From: Rhodothermales bacterium
Lineage (GTDB): Bacteria > Bacteroidota > Rhodothermia > Rhodothermales > UBA10348
DNA: 34,611 nt
Assembly: GCA_028284865.1 (NCBI GenBank)
Contig: JANQQV010000024.1
Span: 204,218 to 238,828 of the forward strand
Reading direction: 5' to 3'
The position numbers and the translations under genes were made by a program. Shown here piece by piece: positions 1 to 8,971 of the stretch. Positions within the stretch are counted from its first letter, which is position 1. Each line of letters starts with the position of its first letter. A model generated the notes under the pieces. That model did no database searches and had not been told where the DNA came from. It saw only the letters and a program-made list of their open reading frames with translations.

Positions 1-42
1 TTGCTGACGGTGCCGCCAAGCACCAATGCCTGAGCACTCGAA

Positions 43-2238
43 TCAGCGGAATACTTTTAGGCGCTGCCCGACCCGGATGGTGTTGGATCGGAGGTTGTTC
101 CAGTCCTTCAGGTTGGCCACCGAGACGCCGTACTCCTGGGCAATCTCGATCAGCGTGTCGCCGCGGCGGACGACATGCTCGGTCGGTTGTCCCTGGGAGG
201 AGTAGATCGTGAGGCGCTGGTCGATCCGGATGTTGGATCCACGGATGTTGTTCCACTGCCGAAGTTGCGAAACCGTGACGTCGTACTGGTCTGCAATCTC
301 GCTGAGCGTGTCGCCTCGGCGAACCCGGTGGGTGACCGGTCCGGCCGCCGGTGCCGGAGCGTCACGCCCGTCGGTGAATATCTCCAGCCGTTGCCCCACA
401 TTGATCCGGGATCCGCTCAGCCCGTTCCAACCCTGGATGTTGCGCACCGGAACGCCGTACTGCGTGGAAATCCCGCTCAGGGTGTCTCCGCGCCGGACGG
501 TGTGCACTACGCGAACCGCAGCTTCAGGCTGCGCTTGCGAGGGCGTGGATTCCGAAGTCGTGCCTGCAGAATCATTGGACGCGTTGGTCTGGCTCACCGT
601 TCGCACGGGTGTGCCGCTTGAAGAAGACGTGGTCTGATTCGTGGCCGGTGCGGCTGCCGCCACCTGCTGTTCCATCAGGATTGGACGGTTCAGGCGTCGC
701 CGGTACTGGACGACCGACTGCGAGGCATCTGCAAACTGGACGCTCGGAATCGTATTCGAGTAGTCGGCAATCGGAACGACGAGTCGTTGACCAATCCGGA
801 TGTTGGTCGAGCGTAGGGCGTTCTTCTGCATGATCATCGAAACGGAGACGCCGAACTGCTGGCCGATGCCGCTCAGTGTGTCGCCTCGTTTCACGATGTA
901 CTCGCCAGACGGCCGTTTGGCAGCTTCAGGAAGGGCCTCGTACGAAGCGACGAACGGGTCATACGAGCCTAACGGAATACGCAGATAGAAGGCGCCAACC
1001 GTTGGGGGTAGCGTGTCGCGGCGCAAGTTTGGATTCAACGCCTTGATCGTGGCGACATCGGTCCCGGCCATCGTGGCCACATCCCGCAGACTCAGCATTC
1101 CGGTGACGGGGACGACATGGTAGGAGTATTCCGGACCAGGAGTGCCGCGTTCGAGACCATAGGCTTCCGGGTTCGACGCGATCAGCGAAGTCGCGATATA
1201 GGTCGGGATATAGTTGCGGGTCTCGCGTGGGAGGTAGGGATAGATGTCCCAGAACGTCGGATCGGACACGCCTGAGTTACGGATCGCTCGGCGGATGCAG
1301 CGCGGACTGCAGTTGTATCCTGCCAGCGCAATCTGCCAGTTCTCGTCGTACATCCGGTAGAGATCCTTCAGGTGCTTGGCTGCCGCACGGGTCGCCAGTT
1401 CGGGGTCCATGCGATCGTCCACCCAGGCATTCACATTCAGGTCGTAGGCCCGTCCAGTGGCGGCAATGAATTGCCACATTCCCACTGCCGAGGCCCAACT
1501 GCGTGCACGTGGGTTGAGCCCGGATTCAATCATCGCCAGGTACTTCAATTCATTCGGAACGCCTTCCTCTTCGAAGATCTGTTCGATCATGGGGAAGTAG
1601 GTGTCCGCGCGGCTCAGCCAGGCCTGCATCGTCTCCTTTCGTTCGCGCAGCAGGAACTGCATGGAGGATTCCACGAGGCGGTTCATCGTCATCGGGAATT
1701 CCGTTCCAACTGGCTGCAGTCCGGTCGGAGCTACATCCTCGAGAAGGGGATCCTCAATCGATTCCAGCTCGGCGAACAGCGCCTTGCGTACTTCGAAGAT
1801 GTCCCCAAAGGCCGTGAAAAGCGTGTCCGATGGCCCATAGACGCGCTCGTACTCGTCGACCAGAATGCGGTAGACGGAGCTGAACCGTGGGTCTTCGACG
1901 AGATACTCGCGCTGCACCAGGCTTCCGAGCTCGGTCATGGCCAGGTCCAGTACGCTGGCGGCTGCGTCATCATCATCCCGTGCCAGGGCTGCCATCAAGT
2001 CAGCCTGATAGCTGTACAAGACGGAAAGGCGTTCGAGGAATGCCGTATCGGTGACCGTGTCCGGGTCGGCCGATGCAATAGCGAGCGAACGGAAGGTCAG
2101 CGCTTCAATGGCTTGGACGGGAAGCGCATCCATGCGCTCGAGATCCAGTACGCGCTCCGAATCCGGAACAGATTCCTGGCCGGCGGCCGGTGCGACAGTG
2201 ATGACTCCAATCAGCAGGCAACAGAACAGATTTCGCAC
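43..2238 (-). CDS. mltD: MltD-like membrane-bound lytic transglycosylase with four LysM domains
   Basis: Predicted to cleave peptidoglycan glycan strands in the periplasm, forming 1,6-anhydromuramic ends. Numbering here counts from an in-frame TTG at 2283. The SLT (family 1) domain spans about residues 235-340, with the catalytic Glu at 253 in AMIESGLNP, followed by SAVGMWQF and the AGYNCSP segment. Four LysM modules lie near 461-504, 593-636, 650-694 and 702-745, each with a RGDTL core; a Ser/Thr/Ala/Gln-rich linker separates the first from the other three. I chose the GTG at 2238 because a GAGGA lies 9 nt upstream and translation then begins directly with a signal peptide ending at PAAG-Q; the TTG would add 15 polar residues. 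E. coli MltD is shorter with fewer LysM modules. The function is firm; the exact start is less so. Confidence 0.9.
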   Translation of the reverse strand: MRNLFCCLLIGVITVAPAAGQESVPDSERVLDLERMDALPVQAIEALTFRSLAIASADPDTVTDTAFLERLSVLYSYQADLMAALARDDDDAAASVLDLAMTELGSLVQREYLVEDPRFSSVYRILVDEYERVYGPSDTLFTAFGDIFEVRKALFAELESIEDPLLEDVAPTGLQPVGTEFPMTMNRLVESSMQFLLRERKETMQAWLSRADTYFPMIEQIFEEEGVPNELKYLAMIESGLNPRARSWASAVGMWQFIAATGRAYDLNVNAWVDDRMDPELATRAAAKHLKDLYRMYDENWQIALAGYNCSPRCIRRAIRNSGVSDPTFWDIYPYLPRETRNYIPTYIATSLIASNPEAYGLERGTPGPEYSYHVVPVTGMLSLRDVATMAGTDVATIKALNPNLRRDTLPPTVGAFYLRIPLGSYDPFVASYEALPEAAKRPSGEYIVKRGDTLSGIGQQFGVSVSMIMQKNALRSTNIRIGQRLVVPIADYSNTIPSVQFADASQSVVQYRRRLNRPILMEQQVAAAAPATNQTTSSSSGTPVRTVSQTNASNDSAGTTSESTPSQAQPEAAVRVVHTVRRGDTLSGISTQYGVPVRNIQGWNGLSGSRINVGQRLEIFTDGRDAPAPAAGPVTHRVRRGDTLSEIADQYDVTVSQLRQWNNIRGSNIRIDQRLTIYSSQGQPTEHVVRRGDTLIEIAQEYGVSVANLKDWNNLRSNTIRVGQRLKVFR

Positions 2239-2247
2239 GGTGCGATG

Positions 2248-2252
2248 TCCTC
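2248..2252 (-). promoter_or_regulatory. Shine-Dalgarno-like GAGGA before the transglycosylase GTG start
   Basis: On the minus strand GAGGA sits 9 nt upstream of the GTG at 2238. Most other genes in this window have no such motif, so it is useful for deciding this start. It is seen directly; its role is inferred. Confidence 0.4.
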
Positions 2253-2441
2253 GTCTAGAATGATGCTGTGATGAGTCGCGCAAGGGCCGCGACGATGGCG
2301 TGTCCCGGACCGATCAATCGACCGCAAGGACATCCAGCAAAAATAACGGTTCATGCCACCGGGAGCAACGAATACCGGTCGGTAAGGCTCCTCAGTGCGC
2401 CTCGCAATAACGCACATTGAACGGACACGATCCCTTCCTGA

Positions 2442-3995
2442 TTAGAGCGGGATGTTGCCGTGTTTGCGTGGCGGATTCTTGGCCACCTTGTTGCGCAGCA
2501 TCTCCAGTCCACGGATCAGGCGACGCCTGGTTTCAGCCGGCTCGATGACATCATCGATGTACCCGTGCTCGGCAGCGACGTACGGATTCGCAAACCGCTC
2601 GCGATAGTCGTCAATGAAACGCTGCTCTTCTGCTTCGGGGTCTTCTGCCTCGGCAATCTGCTTGCGATAGATGATTTCGACAGCACCTTTCGGTCCCATT
2701 ACAGCAATCTCTGCCGTCGGCCACGCAAAGTTCAGATCTCCGCGGATGTGTTTCGAGTTCATCACATCATAGGCGCCGCCATACGCCTTCCTGGTGATGA
2801 CGGTGATCTTCGGTACCGTTGCCTCACAGAAGGCATAGAGCAGCTTTGCTCCGTGGCGAATGATGCCGCGCCACTCCTGGTCCGTTCCCGGCATGAATCC
2901 GGGGACATCCTCGAATACCAGCAGCGGGATGTTGAAGGCGTCACAGAAGCGGACGAATCGCGCGCCCTTCACGGATGAGTCAATGTCCAGGACGCCCGCC
3001 AGCACGGAAGGATTGTTGGCCACCACGCCCACGCTCGATCCATTCATTCGGGCGAACCCGACGATGATGCTCGGTGCAAAGTCGGTGTGGACCTCGAAAA
3101 ACCGACCGTCATCAACGATGCGGCCGATCACCTCCCGCATTTCATAGGGCTTGTTCGGATTGGAGGGGACCAGATCATTCAGATCCGGGTCCTCCCGGTC
3201 TGGTGAATCCGAGGTAGCCACGACCGGAGGTGGCTCTTCGCAATTCAGCGGCAGATACGACACCAGTTCACGAATCCCGAGCAGACACTCTGCCTCGCTG
3301 TTGTAAGCCAGGTGGGCAACGCCACTCTTGCTGGCATGCGTGTCGGCGCCGCCCAGGTCTTCGAACGAGACTTCCTCCTGAGTCACGGTCTTCACGACGT
3401 TCGGCCCGGTGATGAACATGTAGCTCGAGGACCGGACCATGAACACGAAATCGGTGATGGCTGGTGAGTAGACCGCGCCCCCGGCACACGGACCCATGAT
3501 GGCGGAGATCTGCGGCACGACCCCGGAGGCCATGGTGTTCTGCAGAAAAATGTCGGCATAGCCGCCCAGGGACACGACACCTTCCTGAATACGTGCGCCG
3601 CCCGAGTCATTAAGGCCGATGACCGGCGCTCCGTTCTCCAGAGCCAGGTTCATGATCTTCACGATCTTGTCAGCATGTGCCTGTCCGAGCGAACCGCCGA
3701 AGACAGTAAAGTCCTGGCTGAACACATACACGAGGCGATCATCGATCGTACCGAAACCCGTCACAACCCCGTCGCCATACGGACGGTTGTTTTCGAGACC
3801 GAAGTCTTTGGTTTGGTGCCGAACGAACATCCCCAGCTCTTCGAATGAGCCGTCATCGAGGAGAATCTCGATGCGTTCGCGGGCCGTCAGCTTACCTTTC
3901 TCATGCTGCTTGGCGATCCGGGCCGCTCCGCCACCCTGTTGAGCTTCTTCGCGTCGTTCGTGCAGGTCGTTGAGCAGATCGTCGTTCGTGCGCAT
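2442..3995 (-). CDS. pccB: Acyl-CoA (propionyl-/methylmalonyl-type) carboxylase beta subunit
   Basis: This is the carboxyltransferase subunit of a biotin-dependent acyl-CoA carboxylase, which moves CO2 from carboxybiotin to an acyl-CoA such as propionyl-CoA. The 517-residue length is normal for PccB. The N-terminus has the family's basic helix followed by GKLTARERI. The first crotonase-like half contains [11 protein letters not shown] and [12 protein letters not shown] (oxyanion-hole glycines). The second half contains [10 protein letters not shown] and [10 protein letters not shown]. An in-frame ATG at 4049 would add 18 residues unlike the family N-terminus, so I prefer 3995. It lies just downstream of the unknown gene at 4067-5542 on the same strand and is probably co-transcribed with it. 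The biotin carboxylase/biotin-carrier partner is not in the window. The acyl chain preference cannot be read from sequence alone. Confidence 0.93.
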   Translation of the reverse strand: MRTNDDLLNDLHERREEAQQGGGAARIAKQHEKGKLTARERIEILLDDGSFEELGMFVRHQTKDFGLENNRPYGDGVVTGFGTIDDRLVYVFSQDFTVFGGSLGQAHADKIVKIMNLALENGAPVIGLNDSGGARIQEGVVSLGGYADIFLQNTMASGVVPQISAIMGPCAGGAVYSPAITDFVFMVRSSSYMFITGPNVVKTVTQEEVSFEDLGGADTHASKSGVAHLAYNSEAECLLGIRELVSYLPLNCEEPPPVVATSDSPDREDPDLNDLVPSNPNKPYEMREVIGRIVDDGRFFEVHTDFAPSIIVGFARMNGSSVGVVANNPSVLAGVLDIDSSVKGARFVRFCDAFNIPLLVFEDVPGFMPGTDQEWRGIIRHGAKLLYAFCEATVPKITVITRKAYGGAYDVMNSKHIRGDLNFAWPTAEIAVMGPKGAVEIIYRKQIAEAEDPEAEEQRFIDDYRERFANPYVAAEHGYIDDVIEPAETRRRLIRGLEMLRNKVAKNPPRKHGNIPL

Positions 3996-4066
3996 GGGGA
4001 AATAAGGGAAGCGGGTGTTCTTTGGCTGATCGGTCGGCCCGGGAGCCATTCAAGAGCCAGGAATCG

Positions 4067-5542
4067 TCAGGAAGTGAAACCGGAATATCGGGCTTCCACA
4101 GCGTTGGTGAAATCCACTGCGACATCGGAATAGATGTCGACCTGGTAGGGTCGGAAAATCCGGTCAGCGATTATGGACGAAGCAGTAGACCAGTCCGGGG
4201 CCGCCGCCAGGTCTTCCATGACGTCGGTATAGGTAGCCTCTTCACCTCCGAACAGGTCCCGGATGAATCGTTCCCGAGAACGGACAGCGGTTCCCAGAAC
4301 AATATGCTGGGATTCAACTCGAGGGGCTTCCCGGATGGGGACGGGCGGCGCAGGATCAGGCTCCGGAGGGACGCTCCGAGCCGTGGTCTGAGCAGGTGGC
4401 TGGTCCTGGTCCTCAAAATCCTGGTAGGCGGCCGTTGTGGCCGCCTCTTCCGCGTGTTGCTTCGGAGACTCGAAAGACTTCCAGAGGGGTTCTGCCTGAG
4501 GTCCTGAAGCAGCCTCCGCCTGAGCCGGCGTGTCCATCCGTTGCTGGAATCGTTTCCAGAGCGGCAGAGCGGTATCGTCTTGGTCCTGCTCTTTCGGGAC
4601 GGACTGCGTTTCCGGTTTGTGCCTTTCTTCGCTGCCCGAATCACCGGCGTCCTCGCTGGGTCCGGACCCTGCTGGCTGGCCGGATTCTGAAGGCTGGCCA
4701 GACATTGAAGCCTGGTCAGCGTCGCGAGCTGCTGCTGCGGCCGCAGCTTGTGCGGTTGTCTGGCGCTGCATCTCCTCATTCTCCAATCCCTTCTGGACGA
4801 TGTCCCTCAGGGATCCCAGCGTGATCATCTCGGCGCGATGGACGGCCGCTGCTGAGCGGATCAGGGCCGCAATGATCGGACGTTCCTTTGCTTCGAAGAA
4901 CCCCGTTACCATTACTACCGGAAGCCCTGCCGGCTGAATCCCAGCGAATTGCAGCAGATCCACCATCGGCTGCATCAGATCCATCCATTGATCCGCTGTA
5001 TAGTCTGCCGTAAGCCGGGAGTCCAGATGGCGCATGGCCGACTCGAACGCGGTCCGATCCAGCGGTTGACCGCCACGTTGACTCAGCCAGGCATCGACAG
5101 ATTTTCCCATGTACGGGTAGTCGACGAAGTACCCGGTTCTCCGCTGCAAGTCTTCTGACGAAAGGGAGTGCGCGTCTGCGGGGAACGCGAATTCAGCCAG
5201 CGCTCGTGCAGGCTCCTGAAGAAAGGCCAGGTGTACACCAACGGCCCGCCCAACGACTTTTTTCCAATCGGTCGGGGAGAAGTGCGAGAATGGCAATAGC
5301 TCTGAAGCGATGAGCTGGACTGATTTCGCACGGTCCATTTCATCTGCCTCGAGCCAGTCGTCCGATTGGTTCAGCCAGGACTCGATTTCCAGGTGTACTC
5401 GGCGCTCGAGCGAACGAGACAGGAAATGACCCAGACCGGCCGGAACCGGGGCAACAGCGAGTTGCGATGCCGTGACAGGAGCATCGGTTGGAAATCGCGA
5501 AAGGAGCGTGTCCTCGATCCGTCTATGGAGATCCTCGTGCAT
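4067..5542 (-). CDS. Unknown 491-residue protein, alpha-helical N-domain, disordered linker, small C-domain
   Basis: I do not recognise a named family. There is no signal peptide or membrane segment, so it should be cytoplasmic. Residues 1-275 are mixed helical, with a WLNQSDDWLEADEMDRA patch and an Ala-rich helix near 265-275. Residues about 275-400 are rich in Ser, Gln, Pro, Glu and Gly and look disordered; two WK-S/R-F repeats (LWKRFQQRM and LWKSFESPK) sit inside. A compact C-terminal part contains RFIRDLFGGEEATYTDVMEDL. From memory, similar short C-terminal segments end other Bacteroidota hypothetical proteins, but I could not check this. The gene starts with ATG, lacks a Shine-Dalgarno, and ends just before the carboxylase beta-subunit gene, so the two may share a transcript. 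Confidence 0.8.
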   Translation of the reverse strand: MHEDLHRRIEDTLLSRFPTDAPVTASQLAVAPVPAGLGHFLSRSLERRVHLEIESWLNQSDDWLEADEMDRAKSVQLIASELLPFSHFSPTDWKKVVGRAVGVHLAFLQEPARALAEFAFPADAHSLSSEDLQRRTGYFVDYPYMGKSVDAWLSQRGGQPLDRTAFESAMRHLDSRLTADYTADQWMDLMQPMVDLLQFAGIQPAGLPVVMVTGFFEAKERPIIAALIRSAAAVHRAEMITLGSLRDIVQKGLENEEMQRQTTAQAAAAAAARDADQASMSGQPSESGQPAGSGPSEDAGDSGSEERHKPETQSVPKEQDQDDTALPLWKRFQQRMDTPAQAEAASGPQAEPLWKSFESPKQHAEEAATTAAYQDFEDQDQPPAQTTARSVPPEPDPAPPVPIREAPRVESQHIVLGTAVRSRERFIRDLFGGEEATYTDVMEDLAAAPDWSTASSIIADRIFRPYQVDIYSDVAVDFTNAVEARYSGFTS

Positions 5543-5803
5543 GACGTCGCGTGTTACAATGCCGTCCAGTTGATGGAAAAACGCCGGGGGAGGGCGCTAG
5601 GTACGCTCCTTGTCCGTCCATGTTTGGAGATAAGCCAAGGAAAACGCAATGCGCCCTGTGTGAGCGGTCCATTCCCATGCGAATCCATCGGGGCCAACGG
5701 ATTGAAGGGATCAATGTGTAAATCGCATGAAAGCCCTTCCGGGCGGAATACTTTTACGCTGAACATCGTCCATTAGGGCGGTGTCATGCCCTGCTTCAGG
5801 TCA

Positions 5804-5816
5804 AGGTGTAACACCT
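5804..5816. promoter_or_regulatory. Perfect inverted repeat AGGTGT-A-ACACCT
   Basis: Two 6-nt arms are separated by one base, in the non-coding region between divergent genes. The geometry suits a dimeric regulator's operator better than an RNA hairpin, because a one-base loop cannot fold. No regulator is known to me for this exact site, so its function is a guess. Confidence 0.25.
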
Positions 5817-5935
5817 ACGCGACGAGCTTTTCAGATCGTTGCAGAAAAAGTCTTAAGGATCCGGCGGCCGGGTCGATAAATGTCTCGAGGCGAACACTGA
5901 TTCATCCAGGATTTGTCTCAAGGCGGTTTGTCCTC

Positions 5936-5978
5936 GAAAGGAGCCGGGTCCCGTAAGACCTGGCTCCTTTCATTTTTG
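5936..5978 (+). terminator. Strong rho-independent terminator upstream of the barrel gene
   Basis: Arms at 5936-5950 and 5957-5971 pair over 15 bp with one G-U wobble; the loop is CCGTAA, followed by ATTTTTG. It reads on the plus strand but ends only about 27 nt before the ATG at 6005, with no plus-strand gene upstream for at least 390 bp. It must therefore end an independent short transcript or act as an attenuator in a leader. Confidence 0.8.
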
Positions 5979-6004
5979 AACAATCCCCACCCCGGTCCCG
6001 GACC

Positions 6005-7294
6005 ATGTCCAGACTCACTATTGCTGCCTTCCTGTTCCTTGGCGTTTTCGCTTTCATGCCCCGGGAGGCCGCAGCCCAGGACGAAAACGGTACAGAATCG
6101 CTATCCGTATTCCTCGACTGTCAACGTTCCTGTGACTTCGACTTCATCCGGAGAACGATTCCTTACGTTGACTACGTGCGTGACCGTGAAGGAGCTGATG
6201 TCCATCTCCTGATCACGAATCGGGAGACGGGCTCCGGCGGAAGGACTTACGAACTTCAGTTCATCGGCCTCGGCGCCCTTGAGTCGATGGAAGACCTGCA
6301 CACGTTCACGTCCAATGCGGTAGACACCGATGCAGAGCGTCGCGAGGGTTTGACCAATGCCATTGCCACCGGACTCGTCCGGTTTCTGCTGACCACTGAC
6401 CTGGCTCCCCGGATCCAGGTATCCGTCCCGTTTGAAGAGTGGACCGAAGCCCCTGATCTGGCCGACGAGCCCATTGTGGATCCGTGGGATTTCTGGGTCT
6501 TCCGCATCAGTATGGATGGGGATATCGAAGGGGAGACCAATGAAAAGCAGTACAGCGTGAACACGCGCTTGTCGGCGGATCGCGTGACCGAGGAGTGGAA
6601 AATCGGACTCAGCGGACGATTCAATTACCGTGAGAACAATTTTGACTTGTCGTCCGGTACGGTCCGCTCGATTCGTCGCGACGGAAACGTATTCGGCCAG
6701 GTGGTGAAGAGCGTCAGCGATCACTGGTCAGCTGGGTTCACGACCTTCACCAATACGTCCTCCCAGCGGAATACGGATTTCTCTGTATCGGTGTCTCCGA
6801 CTGTGGAATATGCCTTCTTCCCTTATGCGGAATCATCCACCCGCGACTTCCGGGCTCGCTACGAAATCAACTTCCGGCACAATCGCTACGAGGAGCTGAC
6901 TGTCTACAACGAGACGCAGCAGACGATGGTGCAGAACCAGTTCATGATGTTCACCAACTTCCGTCAGCCCTGGGGGTCGGCCGGTGCGCGCTTGTCGGTT
7001 GAGTCCTACATCACGGATTTCGAACAGTCGCTATTCGATCTGTACAACATCTCGCTTCGCACGAACATGAACGTGCGTATTGCACGTGGCCTGTCGGTGA
7101 ACTTCAACGCGGAGATTTCCTCGGTTCACGATCAGATCTGGCTGCCTCAGCGCGAGTCGGACGATGAAGAGATTCTTCTGGGCAATGCCGCTCTTCCGAC
7201 GTCATTCGACTACGAGGTCGGCTTCGGTTTCTCCTACCGCTTCGGTTCGATCTACAACAACGTGGTCAACCCGCGCTTCGGCTGGGGCGGCTGA
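6005..7294 (+). CDS. Predicted outer-membrane beta-barrel protein with N-terminal cysteine-pair domain
   Basis: A signal peptide (residues 1-24, cleavage near REAAA-Q) exports the 429-residue protein. Residues 33-135 form a small domain with FLDCQRSCDFDFIRR (Cys39, Cys43) and DREGADVHLLIT, which I recall as recurrent at the N-terminus of uncharacterised Bacteroidota/Gemmatimonadota envelope proteins. From about residue 160 onward, alternating amphipathic strands with frequent aromatic and Asn/Arg/Thr residues suggest a beta-barrel of roughly a dozen strands. The last strand is GFGFSYRFGSIYNN. There is no TonB box or plug, and no Por-type C-terminal domain. No Shine-Dalgarno is present. A terminator hairpin lies immediately upstream. 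Its specific role is unknown. Confidence 0.85.
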   Translation: MSRLTIAAFLFLGVFAFMPREAAAQDENGTESLSVFLDCQRSCDFDFIRRTIPYVDYVRDREGADVHLLITNRETGSGGRTYELQFIGLGALESMEDLHTFTSNAVDTDAERREGLTNAIATGLVRFLLTTDLAPRIQVSVPFEEWTEAPDLADEPIVDPWDFWVFRISMDGDIEGETNEKQYSVNTRLSADRVTEEWKIGLSGRFNYRENNFDLSSGTVRSIRRDGNVFGQVVKSVSDHWSAGFTTFTNTSSQRNTDFSVSVSPTVEYAFFPYAESSTRDFRARYEINFRHNRYEELTVYNETQQTMVQNQFMMFTNFRQPWGSAGARLSVESYITDFEQSLFDLYNISLRTNMNVRIARGLSVNFNAEISSVHDQIWLPQRESDDEEILLGNAALPTSFDYEVGFGFSYRFGSIYNNVVNPRFGWGG

Positions 7295-7648
7295 TACTGC
7301 TGGAGCGGCTTGGTTCGCTGTCACGGCTGATGGAGACGTGTAAGGACCTGTCCTACCTGCGCATCGTGGAGATGCCTATAAACCTGGGCCGAGGCGTTTC
7401 GTACGATAGAACAGGAATCACAGTGTTGATCTAGACAATGCAGGCCAGTCATGCGCCGGATGCGGCCCCAGGGCCCCCGGACGCTGAGTCAGGATCCACA
7501 GAAGTTCCTGATGAGGTCTGATACCGGAGACGGTCTGCATGGTGCTGACGGGGCCGACGCACGAGTGCGCCGGCCCCTCGGGGTTTATATCGGCGGGTAC
7601 TATCTTGCCCGCGCTCCAGAACCAGTAGCGTAACCTTCTCTCACGGAC
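7295..7648. other. Intergenic region between the barrel gene and the oxidoreductase gene
   Basis: This 354-bp gap contains a GC-rich hairpin at 7550-7577 and AT-richer patches near 7585-7610 that could hold a promoter for the next gene. Short frames exist on both strands but show no recognisable protein. I see no RNA gene signature. Confidence 0.5.
7550..7577 (+). terminator. GC-rich hairpin, possible terminator of the barrel gene
   Basis: Arms 7550-7562 and 7565-7577 pair with a single A-C mismatch. The inner two pairs would open to make a loop of about 6 nt. It is followed by TCGGGGTTTATAT, a poor U-tract, so termination is uncertain. It lies 256 nt after the barrel gene's stop and 72 nt before the next start. 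Confidence 0.35.
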
Positions 7649-8911
7649 ATGTCCTCCAAATCCCGGCTCGGCGTTGGCTTCGTAGGAAGCGGCTTCATCA
7701 CCAAATTCCACATCCTGTCCTGGAAAGCTGTACGCGATTCGGACATCCTCGGAGTTTGGAGTCCCAATCAGGCCAACGCAGAAGAGGCCGCTGCCTATGC
7801 GCGTAGTCTGCGCGTAGGCGAGGCGAAGGCCTATGGCTCGATCACAGAAATGATCGCTGATCCGGATATCGACTGCCTGTGGATCTGTGGCCCGAATCAC
7901 AAGCGGGTTGAGAACATGGAGGAAATCGTCGACGCGCTCAAACGCGGCGTCGGTGAGCTGGTCGGGATTGCCTGTGAAAAACCGCTGGCGCGCAACGTGG
8001 CTGAAGCACGACGTGTGGTTGAGCTGCTTGAGGAAACCGAGCTACTGCACGGCTATCTGGAGGACCAGTTGTTTTCGCCGAGCCTCGTGCGTGGTCGCGA
8101 GATTGCCTGGAAGCGAGGTGCGGCCTTGAGTGGTCGGCCCTACCTGGCGCGGGCCGCCGAAGAGCACTCCGGTCCGCATGCACCGTGGTTCTGGTCAGGC
8201 GAACACCAAGGTGGCGGCGTCCTCAACGACATGATGTGTCACAGCGTGGAGGTCGCCCGATTCCTGCTGACCCGTCCCGGTGCACCCCGCAATTCCCTTA
8301 CTCCCATTGCGGTTTCGTGTCAGATTGCTTCCTTGAAATGGAGTCGCCCGGAATACGCTGCCATCCTGCGTGATCGATTCGGGTCAGCCATCGACTACTC
8401 CAAGAAGCCCTCCGAGGACTTTGCCCGTGCCACGATTGAGTATGTCGACGAGCAGGGCCATCCGTTGATTGCCGAGGTCACCACCAGCTGGAGCTACGTG
8501 GGTCCCGGCTTGCGCCTGTCTTCAGAATTGCTGGGTCCGGAGTACTCGCTTCGTCTGAATTCTCTGGAAGCCGGCGGTACAGTATTCCTGAGTCGAAATG
8601 TGACTGGTGTTGCCGGCGAGGATCTGGTCGAAAAGCAGAATGCCGAGTCGGGCGATATGCCGTTCGTGGGCAATGAGGCGGCGGAATACGGCTACGAAGA
8701 CGAGAACCGGTACATGATCGAATGCTTCTTGCAAGGCAAGCAGCCGGCTGAGAATTTCCACGACGGTCTTGAGGTCACCGAGCTCTTGATGACGGCCTAC
8801 ATGAGTGCCGAACAAGGCCGCCGCGTCCTCTGGAAGCCGGACAATCTGGACACCTATGTACCGGCTGTGGCTCGCGGTGAATGGAACCCCAACGCCGAGC
8901 AGGAAGGCTGA
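7649..8911 (+). CDS. Gfo/Idh/MocA family NAD(P)-dependent oxidoreductase
   Basis: Predicted soluble dehydrogenase acting on a sugar, inositol or related polyol. Residues 6-20 form a Rossmann nucleotide-binding loop (LGVGFVGSGFITKFH), followed by the expected acidic/basic patches. CEKPLARN at 109-116 is the hallmark EKP motif, with the Lys next to the active site. The C-terminal alpha/beta domain contains GGGVLNDMMCHSVEVARFLL, where the His is in the usual catalytic position. The length of 420 residues is slightly above typical. There is no signal peptide, so it should be cytoplasmic, unlike its downstream neighbours. It begins a plus-strand run (gap 60 bp to the VPS10 gene) that may be one operon. 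Substrate cannot be assigned from sequence. Confidence 0.9.
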   Translation: MSSKSRLGVGFVGSGFITKFHILSWKAVRDSDILGVWSPNQANAEEAAAYARSLRVGEAKAYGSITEMIADPDIDCLWICGPNHKRVENMEEIVDALKRGVGELVGIACEKPLARNVAEARRVVELLEETELLHGYLEDQLFSPSLVRGREIAWKRGAALSGRPYLARAAEEHSGPHAPWFWSGEHQGGGVLNDMMCHSVEVARFLLTRPGAPRNSLTPIAVSCQIASLKWSRPEYAAILRDRFGSAIDYSKKPSEDFARATIEYVDEQGHPLIAEVTTSWSYVGPGLRLSSELLGPEYSLRLNSLEAGGTVFLSRNVTGVAGEDLVEKQNAESGDMPFVGNEAAEYGYEDENRYMIECFLQGKQPAENFHDGLEVTELLMTAYMSAEQGRRVLWKPDNLDTYVPAVARGEWNPNAEQEG

Positions 8912-8971
8912 CGCAGACCTCCCGCTGAGATCGTATGTTGGGGACCCGTTCAACGAACCCTGACATCGGTC

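Larger units (their letters stand above)
5543..6004. other. Non-coding region between divergent genes; possible small RNA or leader
   Basis: This 462-bp gap separates divergently transcribed genes. It contains a short GCCC-TTCC-GGGC hairpin (5733-5744), a perfect inverted repeat at 5804-5816 and a strong intrinsic terminator at 5936-5978 reading on the plus strand. No convincing protein is encoded: the short frames present overlap each other on both strands and match nothing I know. I looked for tRNA, tmRNA, RNase P and SRP signatures and saw none. Confidence 0.6.

Noticed and set aside
1372..2271. Long open frame (299 codons) on the plus strand opposite the transglycosylase
   Set aside because: It is antisense to a clear SLT/LysM protein, has no recognisable domain and its composition mirrors the opposite strand's codon bias.
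46..5756. Identical 14-mer GCGGAATACTTTTA at 46-59 and 5743-5756
   Set aside because: One or two such exact matches are expected by chance in a window of this size, and one copy is coding.
5554..5766. Small frames on both strands in the 5543-6004 spacer
   Set aside because: They overlap each other, lack signals or motifs and do not explain the terminator.
7418..7900. Minus-strand frame (160 codons) spanning the gap before the oxidoreductase gene
   Set aside because: More than half overlaps the oxidoreductase's Rossmann domain antisense, and the rest has no recognisable features.
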